12,043 nt of DNA, taken from the NCBI GenBank assembly GCA_017483405.1, contig JAFUWP010000268.1, forward strand, positions 1-12,043. Direction: 5' to 3'. A model generated the notes under the pieces. The model made no database searches, was not told where the DNA came from, and saw nothing but the letters and a program-made list of their open reading frames with translations. The translations under genes were made by a program, and so were the position numbers. The DNA comes from Oscillospiraceae bacterium. Lineage in GTDB: Bacteria; Bacillota; Clostridia; Oscillospirales; Ruminococcaceae. Shown here piece by piece: positions 5,949 to 12,043 of the stretch. Each line of letters begins with the position of its first letter. The stretch's first letter is position 1.

Positions 5949-7679
5949 TCATGCAAAATAAGCTTTCAGATATTCTGCTGCAAATGCTCTGTCACAGGCC
6001 GCACGTTTTTCGGCAGGAAGATTTTTCAGCAAATCAATCAAAATATCTGTTGTGACGCGTTCGTCTTTCAGGAAAATCTTGATATAACTGGGAGTACAGG
6101 AATATAATGATGAGAGATAGTAATCGATGCTGTATCCCCACGGATGTTCCTTGATAATATTGGAAAAGTATTCAGATATGCTGTCATACAGGCAGCTGGT
6201 TTGATACTGTTTTCCGGTTTCGTTGAGGGAAGATGTGATTAATTCAGAACACAGATTGCCTGCACCCTTGCCCATACCCATGATGCTGGCATCGAGCATA
6301 ATATCATGCTTTGCATTGTATTCCAGAAAAGCAAGCGCATTGGAATAAGCAAGCTGACGGTTATTGTGTGCATGAAAGCCGATAATCATATTCTGAGAAA
6401 CATTCTGGTCTGCCAGTTCCAGCATGTGCGTCAGGGAAACAGAGTCCATCTGACCGAAACTGTCTACGATATAGAAACCGGAAGCACCTGCCAGCTCATG
6501 GTTGCATACATCAATCAGTTCGCAGAATTCTTCATCAGAATAACGCAGACTTACCATCGGCTGGATATACAGAGCATAGCCTTTGCTCAGGATAGTTTTA
6601 CCAATTTCGACAGCATCACGCCAGTGTTCCTTATGGAATGCCAGACGAATTCCGTCAATACCTTTGGGATTTCTGGAAGAAAGACGATTGACATCAAATG
6701 TGCCATAGTCAATCATAGCAACATAGGTGACACCCTCTTTTTTGCCTGTATGAAGCAGATTTTCCTGAATGGAAATTTCAGAATCAAAACATGTCCTGTC
6801 CTGAGGAAAACCTTTTTTTTCATCAATATAACCACATTCGATAAATTCCACACCGGAAGTTTCCAGACAGGTTTTGATTTTCTGCATTCTTTCGTTTCCA
6901 AAGTTGAAATCCACAGCAATACCGCCGTCTCTGAGGGTACAGTCAAGAACACGCACTTGTCTTGTTTTGGGGGCGGATTTCAGCATACGTTCTGCGACAT
7001 CGAGGTCATTATCTGTTGTAATTTTGAAATTGCTTGTATGACCGTTGACAATGCGCAGTTTATAGCCTAGTTTCAGCATGAGCTGAGTTGTTCCGGTGAT
7101 GCTGTTTTTCACATCATCCGTAAAGCTGTCGCAGGCTTTTTTGAGCAGTACAATATTAAAGCCGGATGGTGTTTGGCCATTATATAAGTTTTTTCTGTCC
7201 AGTGTGCCAGTGATATATTTTTCATCGCTTGCCACATGGAGCGTATCCGTAGTAGGAATGACGGTTAGCGCAAGCTGATTTTCAAGCGTTGCATCAATGC
7301 AGTCGTTAATCATCTGCTGACGCACGAACGGGCGTACCGAATCATGGCAAATCAGAATATCTTCCTGATGCAGACCTGTTTTATCAATAATATCATCCAT
7401 AATATGCATAAAAGAATCAAGACGTTCTTTTCCGCCTTCTACAATGCGGATATTTTTTAGTTCATCCTGTGAAAAATTCTTTTGCAGAAGTGTTTCCAGA
7501 TGGTCTTTCCAGTCTTTGTGTACCGCAATATAAACAGCATCGAAACGCTTGTTTTTGATAAATTCTCTGAGAGTGAGGATGATAATAGGCGTTCCGTTGA
7601 CCGGAATAAACTGTTTTGGATAGTTGTAACGCTCTACTCTCTTTCCAACTCCGCCTGCTAAAATTGCACCATAAATCAT
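5949..7679 (-). CDS. fusion of IspD/TarI-like cytidylyltransferase and DRE-TIM (HMGL-like) aldolase, 576 aa
   Basis: Two cytoplasmic enzymes lie in one chain. Residues 1-235 are an IspD/TarI-type cytidylyltransferase: the CTP loop LAGGVGKR (7-14), PKQF (21-24), HDSVRPFV (112-119), NGQTPSGF (167-174) and TTDNDLDVAE (221-230). This domain would join CTP to a polyol-phosphate-like substrate. A short linker leads to an aldolase domain (about 242-576) resembling 4-hydroxy-2-oxovalerate aldolase: DCTLRDGG (246-253, with Arg250 and metal ligand Asp251), GFHAHNN (434-440, metal ligands His436 and His438), LDAS (462-465) and MGMGKGAGN (467-475), followed by a helical C-terminal region. The frame is continuous with no internal ribosome binding site noticed at the domain border, so it appears to be a true fusion. 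The substrate is unknown. Dehydrogenase and TagF-like neighbours suggest a CDP-activated hydroxy-acid or polyol. Isoprenoid IspD is unlikely given the fusion and the locus. Confidence 0.9.
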   Translation of the reverse strand: MIYGAILAGGVGKRVERYNYPKQFIPVNGTPIIILTLREFIKNKRFDAVYIAVHKDWKDHLETLLQKNFSQDELKNIRIVEGGKERLDSFMHIMDDIIDKTGLHQEDILICHDSVRPFVRQQMINDCIDATLENQLALTVIPTTDTLHVASDEKYITGTLDRKNLYNGQTPSGFNIVLLKKACDSFTDDVKNSITGTTQLMLKLGYKLRIVNGHTSNFKITTDNDLDVAERMLKSAPKTRQVRVLDCTLRDGGIAVDFNFGNERMQKIKTCLETSGVEFIECGYIDEKKGFPQDRTCFDSEISIQENLLHTGKKEGVTYVAMIDYGTFDVNRLSSRNPKGIDGIRLAFHKEHWRDAVEIGKTILSKGYALYIQPMVSLRYSDEEFCELIDVCNHELAGASGFYIVDSFGQMDSVSLTHMLELADQNVSQNMIIGFHAHNNRQLAYSNALAFLEYNAKHDIMLDASIMGMGKGAGNLCSELITSSLNETGKQYQTSCLYDSISEYFSNIIKEHPWGYSIDYYLSSLYSCTPSYIKIFLKDERVTTDILIDLLKNLPAEKRAACDRAFAAEYLKAYFA

Positions 7680-7725
7680 AATGTTTTCTCCCTTTCTATA
7701 ATCAAGTTTTTAACAGTAGATGTAT

Positions 7726-9138
7726 TTACTGTTTTTTGAGTTTAGATGAAATGCCTTTTAGTATTTTTAACACAATCGACTTGTTTATGACAACAAATAA
7801 AATACATGCCAGCACTACATTCAGAATATTAATTGCCATGATGTCAACATAGCACATGACTACAAAATAAAGCATAATAATAGTATATAGCAATGCTTCT
7901 TTCCTGAATTTGAGCTTAATTGTCTTGGTAATATCAAAATAGCGAATCAGGAACAATACCAGATAAGCGATAAAAGTTGACAGTACGGCTGCCCACATGC
8001 CGATGAATTTAATCAGCAGCAAATCAATGGAAAGATTGATGATAGCGGCTATTACAGTTGTTGAGCCGTTCTTTTTTGATTGCATCTGTGCGATGTAAAT
8101 TCCGCCTAGAAATTGTGTCATCATGTAAATCAAAATTGATACCATCAAAACCGGACACAGGTAATATCCGTAAAAATATTCTTCTGTAAACAAATATTTG
8201 AAATAGACAAAGTTCAGGCTGATAATGCCGATTGTAATCGAAATCATAACTTTGAACAGATTATTCATGACATTGGAATAGTACTTGTCTCTGTCTCCGG
8301 AATTGACACTGTCAATAGCGGTTTCCTGCCATGACAAATGGAATTTGCTGAATATCTGATGGCAAAGATTCGGCAGTTTATTGGTAACAGATAAAATAGC
8401 ATTGGCTTCAGCACCAAGAACAATAGTGACCAGTGTCCTGTCAGAAACATTGATAATCCACCATGCAATTGCATTCGGCAGCATGTGAACTGCATATTTG
8501 CACATGCTGACATACATGGATTTGCTTGCAGATTTGAAATCGATGTATTGATGCGTTTTGCAGGCAATGCCCATATAAATCACACTTACAAGATAACCAG
8601 CGACATAACTGCACATCAGGCCGTAAAGGCCGCCTTGGAATACTTTGACAAACAGCAGTGAAGAAATTGCCATCGCAAGAATATAGATAATATTGCCGAT
8701 AGCAAATACAGTAATTTTTCTGAGTCCGCGGGCAATCATAACCCAGAATTCATACATTGCTTCTGAAATAATCATCAACGCATAAAAAAGAATAATATAT
8801 TTCTGCCCTTTTGTGAAAATAAATAACACAAGTGAAACAACAATGCATACAATAAAACTTACAGTATTTGCAACAATGCCGGTAGTAACAACAGCTTTTT
8901 CTTCGTTTTTATGTTCTTCTCCCAAAAGAAACCGGAATACTGCTTCTTTAATATCTATCGTAATTGTCGGTACAATGAGAGATAAATATGTTACCAGCAA
9001 ATCAAATGTTCCGTAATCCGCCTGTGAAAGCCATCTTGTAAACAGCGGTGTCATAATGAACATGATACCCTTTGTACAAAGATTGCCAAAAGTAAGTATG
9101 GCAGTATTTTTCATCAAATTATTGCTTCTTTTATCCAT
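7726..9138 (-). CDS. Wzx-like oligosaccharide flippase, 470 aa
   Basis: This is an integral membrane protein of the polysaccharide biosynthesis/MOP flippase family, which moves undecaprenyl-linked repeat units across the cytoplasmic membrane. The N-terminus NTAILTFGNLCTKGIMFIMTPLFTRWLS and the following YGTFDLLVTYLSLIVPTI region are typical of the family. About 12-14 hydrophobic segments span the chain, with a basic C-terminus (SSKLKKQ). The length is normal. The ATG at 9138 follows GGAGG at a long distance (13 bases); a second in-frame ATG eight codons later (9114) is possible. A stop lies just upstream, so no longer start exists. It is preceded after 18 bp by the polymerase gene, giving a Wzx/Wzy pair. 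Base composition is more AT-rich here than in the left part of the window, common for such genes. Sugar specificity cannot be judged. Confidence 0.9.
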   Translation of the reverse strand: MDKRSNNLMKNTAILTFGNLCTKGIMFIMTPLFTRWLSQADYGTFDLLVTYLSLIVPTITIDIKEAVFRFLLGEEHKNEEKAVVTTGIVANTVSFIVCIVVSLVLFIFTKGQKYIILFYALMIISEAMYEFWVMIARGLRKITVFAIGNIIYILAMAISSLLFVKVFQGGLYGLMCSYVAGYLVSVIYMGIACKTHQYIDFKSASKSMYVSMCKYAVHMLPNAIAWWIINVSDRTLVTIVLGAEANAILSVTNKLPNLCHQIFSKFHLSWQETAIDSVNSGDRDKYYSNVMNNLFKVMISITIGIISLNFVYFKYLFTEEYFYGYYLCPVLMVSILIYMMTQFLGGIYIAQMQSKKNGSTTVIAAIINLSIDLLLIKFIGMWAAVLSTFIAYLVLFLIRYFDITKTIKLKFRKEALLYTIIMLYFVVMCYVDIMAINILNVVLACILFVVINKSIVLKILKGISSKLKKQ

Positions 9139-9156
9139 GAATCAAAATCAGCCTCC

Positions 9157-10476
9157 TTACTTGGCAATACGAATCTTGAAGCGAACCAAAAACCATTTTC
9201 CTATAATAAAAAACAGGATGGTCTTAATATATGACGGAGAAACAAAGTCAAAATAATAATTAATACAGTATAGTGCAATGGCATAAAAGATAAAACCATA
9301 GGCAACAATGCCGAGGTCAATATCTGTATCTATTTTTTTTCGGCCGATTCTCTTGTACAGATAAGTATAGATTGCACCAACAAGCCCAGAAGCCAATACA
9401 CAGCCAAGAAAGCCAAAATCATAATAAAAACATCTGAGTGCTGAATAGACATTTCCTACATTGTATCCATTTGCCATGCGAAACTCTTTTACAAAAGTAT
9501 AGCACCATTCTTCAATATGAAGTTTTCTTCCCAAAAAACTATAAATCATATAGAAAGATTCCTTGCCCCATATATCAGAAGGCGGCACAGGGTCTTTAAT
9601 AAATAAATCCAGCAATTCAATTGAGCCGCCCATATAAGAAGTAATGTAGTAAATAGGGTCAGAGTCCGTTTCACGCCCGATGACAGAACGAAGTGCAACA
9701 AATACTGTCAGCAGTAAAAATACGGCCAGAATAATCATAAGAATGGTTTTGATTTTAAATCGCTTTTTCCAGCCATTCTTTTTTTTGTAAAGCATAAAAT
9801 ACACAATTACAATATAAGTAAATAACTGAAGAATACGGAATCTGGCAGCTCCCAGAATTGAAATACCTGCATACAGAAGTGTAACAGAAAAAAGTTTTGC
9901 TGCATCAAAACGGTCTTTATTATTTTTGGCAGTAATCAGATTGTTGATTGCCACATAAGTAATAAGGTGTGTCATGACTTTGTAAATATCTATCAGATAA
10001 AAAGCCACACGAGAAATATTATTTTCTACACTTGAAGAATCAAAATGAGATTTTCGGTACATAGTAAGCAGTTCCGTCAGGCCGGAACCTGAAACATATC
10101 CCGATGATTTAGCGATTCTAATAACATCTTTCAGATAAAAGTATGCTGCTGCAATACCAATCAGCAAAATCAGATAAAATTTATAATCTTCAATTTTGAT
10201 TGTTTTTACTCTGACTAGCTGGAATGAATTTGAATTTTTAAACGAAATTTCTGTAACCAGCGTGCTGCAAACAACCATAGCCGTCAGGGAACATAAAATC
10301 AGTCCGATTGTTATCGGGCTGAGGTGGATTGCCCAGTTGAAAATGTTGTAGTATGCAGAGAAAATACTAAGTAAAAAAGCGGCACAGCACAGAAAAACGG
10401 GATTTAAAATATCAAATTTGGAAAGAAAATAACTGCTCAGCAGAATCAGTATCATTCCTAATATCAGTATAATCAT
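9157..10476 (-). CDS. Wzy-like oligosaccharide repeat-unit polymerase, 439 aa
   Basis: This polytopic membrane protein has about 10-12 predicted hydrophobic segments and no obvious enzymatic motif in the cytoplasmic parts, typical of O-antigen/oligosaccharide repeat-unit polymerases, which join flipped repeat units on the outer face of the membrane. A larger polar, probably extracellular loop lies between about residues 265 and 335 (VIGRETDSDP, GSIELLDLFI, WGKESFYMIYSFLG), resembling the usual catalytic loop. Assignment rests on topology, length and position between the TagF-like transferase and the flippase, because this family is poorly conserved. The ATG at 10476 has GGAGG 9 bases upstream. 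The stop codon abuts the ribosome binding site of the flippase gene. An unrelated polytopic membrane protein is the main alternative but unlikely here. Confidence 0.85.
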   Translation of the reverse strand: MIILILGMILILLSSYFLSKFDILNPVFLCCAAFLLSIFSAYYNIFNWAIHLSPITIGLILCSLTAMVVCSTLVTEISFKNSNSFQLVRVKTIKIEDYKFYLILLIGIAAAYFYLKDVIRIAKSSGYVSGSGLTELLTMYRKSHFDSSSVENNISRVAFYLIDIYKVMTHLITYVAINNLITAKNNKDRFDAAKLFSVTLLYAGISILGAARFRILQLFTYIVIVYFMLYKKKNGWKKRFKIKTILMIILAVFLLLTVFVALRSVIGRETDSDPIYYITSYMGGSIELLDLFIKDPVPPSDIWGKESFYMIYSFLGRKLHIEEWCYTFVKEFRMANGYNVGNVYSALRCFYYDFGFLGCVLASGLVGAIYTYLYKRIGRKKIDTDIDLGIVAYGFIFYAIALYCINYYFDFVSPSYIKTILFFIIGKWFLVRFKIRIAK

Positions 10477-10498
10477 TTATACCAGCCTCCATAGGAAA

Positions 10499-11656
10499 TT
10501 AACCAAAGCATTTTTTATCAATCAATTCGCAAAGACGCTTGGTTGCTGTTCCGTCCTCGAAAGAGCCGTTTTCCTCATGATGATGTTCCATTTTTTGGAT
10601 GAAATCCTCTTGATTCCAGTTCATAATCTGCTCAGTCAGTTCTTCATTTGTCTGTGCAATCGGGAATCCCCATGTCCGGATAGGTTTGTTAAATCCTCTT
10701 TTTTCTTCATATTCTTTCAGGTCACTGCAAAACAGCAGGCATGGCTTGTATGTGAAAGAAAAATCCCAGATGGAAGAAGAATAGTCTGTCAGAAGCACAT
10801 CTACCGCTGTCAGTAAATCCTGCATGTCCGGATAAGGCGTTGCATCAATGATTTTATCGCTTTCCGGAATTTGATACTCTGTAATTTTGGTATGAAACCG
10901 GATGGCAACAATCCATTTTCCGCCGAATTTTTCGGTCAGTGCTTTTTGAAGCTGGAAATAATCAAGGCCATAATCATAAGCCTTGCTTTTATGACGCAGG
11001 TCTTTTCCTTCTCTGAAAGTAGGCGCATAAAGTGCAATATGTGTATCCGGACTTAGATGAAAGAAGTCAAATACTGTTTTTTTCAGGTCTGTTCTGTCAC
11101 CATTTACCAGCATATCATTGCGAGGAGTGCCTTTAAAATATTCTCCATCATGATGAAAAGCCTGACGGACGGTAAATTTCAGACTGGTTTCTGAACTGGT
11201 ACAGAACAAATCTGTTTCTTTCATTTCCAGATGCGGACGGAATGCAATCGAACCACTGTAATCAATTTTCTTGTATCCGCCGCCGCCGCCGTGCCATGTA
11301 TTGATACGGTATTGTCCCCGACGTTTGGGAATTTCCGCGGCAGAAGTGGCGTTGGTAACAGAAATTTTAGAAGTCATACTGTAATAATAAAACTTCAGTG
11401 TCCTTGTTTTGCATAATTTGATTCCGCTTTCAGCAAGAAACTGAAATTTTTCCGGTTCACGGAATGCCCAGACAATATCATATTTTTCCGGATAATTTTT
11501 TTGCAGATATTCTGTAATATATCTGGGATTGCAGGAATATTGTCTCCAAGCTTTGCTGTTGAATATAATACGGTTCTTTTTTACAGGGAAAATGCAAAAG
11601 AGGTGCAAAAGACCCCTTATAAGATATGTTCCGATAATTAATAAATACTTTTTCAT
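10499..11656 (-). CDS. CDP-glycerol glycerophosphotransferase family protein (TagF/TagB-like), 385 aa
   Basis: This peripheral membrane transferase moves a polyol-phosphate from a CDP-activated donor to a lipid-linked glycan, creating phosphodiester links as in teichoic acids. Family blocks in order: TWHGGGGGYKK (120-130, His122 as likely base, replacing the HGTPxKK of classical TagF), GTPRND (176-181), YAPTFRE (210-216), an IRFHT segment with His255, and LLTDYSSSIWDF (288-299). A hydrophobic N-terminus (4-24) may anchor it to the membrane. I chose the ATG at 11656 because AGGAGAG lies just upstream; the GTG at 11671 would overlap the previous stop and lacks a good site. It starts 11 bp after the glycosyltransferase stop. 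The likely donor is the product of the cytidylyltransferase fusion in the same operon, though CDP-glycerol or CDP-ribitol made elsewhere is equally possible. The glycine run is encoded by a CCG triplet repeat at 11277-11291. Confidence 0.92.
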   Translation of the reverse strand: MKKYLLIIGTYLIRGLLHLFCIFPVKKNRIIFNSKAWRQYSCNPRYITEYLQKNYPEKYDIVWAFREPEKFQFLAESGIKLCKTRTLKFYYYSMTSKISVTNATSAAEIPKRRGQYRINTWHGGGGGYKKIDYSGSIAFRPHLEMKETDLFCTSSETSLKFTVRQAFHHDGEYFKGTPRNDMLVNGDRTDLKKTVFDFFHLSPDTHIALYAPTFREGKDLRHKSKAYDYGLDYFQLQKALTEKFGGKWIVAIRFHTKITEYQIPESDKIIDATPYPDMQDLLTAVDVLLTDYSSSIWDFSFTYKPCLLFCSDLKEYEEKRGFNKPIRTWGFPIAQTNEELTEQIMNWNQEDFIQKMEHHHEENGSFEDGTATKRLCELIDKKCFG

Positions 11657-11659
11657 GTT

Positions 11660-11666
11660 CTCTCCT
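11660..11666 (-). promoter_or_regulatory. ribosome binding site fixing the start of the TagF-like gene
   Basis: AGGAGAG on the minus strand lies 3 bases before the ATG at 11656 (5 bases counted from AGGAG). It sits inside the 15 bases that separate the alternative GTG from this ATG, so the ATG start is favoured. Confidence 0.65.
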
Positions 11667-11667
11667 A

Positions 11668-12042
11668 TCACGCAGCTTGTTTCTGCCGTTTTCTGATTTC
11701 TGCCAGCAGTGCAAGCATCCAGAACTGCCGATGTTTAATCAGCCAGAGAATCAATTTTCTCTGCATAGATAATTCCTGAAGATTCTTCGTTTGCAGTGCT
11801 GAATGTACTATCGGTTTCTCTAAATATTTTTTGTATTTTTCTTTTTTAACACGATACGGCTCTGGATTTGAAGGGCTGAAATAACCGCTGATAGCTGTCG
11901 TGATAATTACATAAAGCAGGCGGTTATCAAACCATTCCAGCAGAGCATTTTTATTGTTGCTTGTTTCAAGATAGTGCCTTATTTTCTCAAAGCATTGAAT
12001 GACGTATTCATGATTTTTCTCATTATGTGATGCAGAAATAGA
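11668..12042 (-). CDS. C-terminal part of a probable family 2 glycosyltransferase (5' end outside window)
   Basis: A reading frame enters from the right edge on the minus strand and runs 124 codons to a TGA at 11668-11670. It reads LLEWFDNRLLYVIITTAISGYFSP near its middle, and QRKLILWLIKHRQFWMLALLAEIRKRQK near the end. The pattern is a helical region, a short hydrophobic stretch with aromatic residues, and a basic tail. This resembles the C-terminal extension of GT-A family 2 glycosyltransferases of clostridial exopolysaccharide loci, which follows the catalytic domain and helps membrane attachment. The catalytic DxD region would lie outside the window, so the assignment rests on the tail and the operon position. 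It ends 11 bp before the TagF-like ATG. The operon promoter was not found and must be further right. Confidence 0.6.
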   Translation of the reverse strand, partial: SISASHNEKNHEYVIQCFEKIRHYLETSNNKNALLEWFDNRLLYVIITTAISGYFSPSNPEPYRVKKEKYKKYLEKPIVHSALQTKNLQELSMQRKLILWLIKHRQFWMLALLAEIRKRQKQAA

Positions 12043-12043
12043 A

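Noticed and set aside
6306..7070. Long open frame (254 codons) on the + strand antisense to the fusion gene
   Set aside because: It lies wholly inside a gene with clear enzyme motifs, its translation has no recognisable domain, and I saw no convincing ribosome binding site or operon partner on that strand.
5949..7679. Reading the cytidylyltransferase as the isoprenoid enzyme IspD
   Set aside because: The fusion to an aldolase, the polysaccharide operon and the nearby CDP-polyol transferase family gene all fit a TarI-like role better.
11654..11671. GTG at 11671 as start of the TagF-like gene
   Set aside because: It overlaps the previous stop codon and lacks a well-placed ribosome binding site, whereas the ATG at 11656 has AGGAGAG just upstream.
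1..12043. CRISPR arrays, tRNA or rRNA genes, riboswitches
   Set aside because: Reading the non-coding gaps showed no regularly spaced direct repeats and no recognisable RNA gene; all gaps are under 160 bases.

Overview
The window looks like chromosomal DNA from a low-to-mid GC Firmicute, most likely a gut-type clostridium (Ruminococcus/Oscillospiraceae or Lachnospiraceae-like). The reasons are strong GGAGG-type ribosome binding sites before nearly every gene, tight operon packing, a clostridial-style large serine recombinase, and the mix of surface-polysaccharide families. This taxonomic call is inference; no rRNA or marker gene is present.

Layout. (1) Positions 1-935, + strand: the synthetase domain of a glutamine-hydrolysing asparagine synthase. 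It enters from the left edge and loses its family sequence at about position 705-720. The reading frame then runs without a stop through a hairpin, a strong ribosome binding site and a small 50-codon gene that starts with TTG at 783. (2) Positions 932-2452, + strand: a complete large serine recombinase whose ATG overlaps the stop of the small gene. The asparagine synthase has therefore probably been cut by site-specific recombination, with the recombinase sitting at the breakpoint. (3) Positions 2453-2610: a convergent intergenic region with a bidirectional terminator and a long imperfect inverted repeat. (4) Positions 2611-12042, - strand: one tightly packed operon, read right to left, for a Wzx/Wzy-type surface polysaccharide. 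It enters from the right edge and contains, in transcription order, the tail of a probable family 2 glycosyltransferase, a TagF/TagB-like CDP-polyol phosphotransferase, a Wzy-like polymerase, a Wzx-like flippase, an IspD/TarI-like cytidylyltransferase fused to a DRE-TIM aldolase, a D-2-hydroxyacid dehydrogenase, a polysaccharide pyruvyl transferase family protein, and an Fe-S/FrhB-type oxidoreductase.

How the genes may work together. The transferases build a lipid-linked repeat unit, Wzx flips it and Wzy polymerises it. The most unusual part is the pair of genes encoding aldolase, cytidylyltransferase and 2-hydroxyacid dehydrogenase. I suggest they make a CDP-activated, phosphate-linked hydroxy-acid or polyol unit by aldol addition of pyruvate (or a similar 2-oxo acid) to a phosphorylated aldehyde, reduction of the 2-oxo group, and cytidylyl transfer. 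The TagF-like enzyme would then add it to the glycan as a phosphodiester. The component families are recognised from motifs; the pathway and its product are hypothesis. The pyruvyl transferase/FrhB pair would supply a further, redox-linked modification of unknown chemistry.
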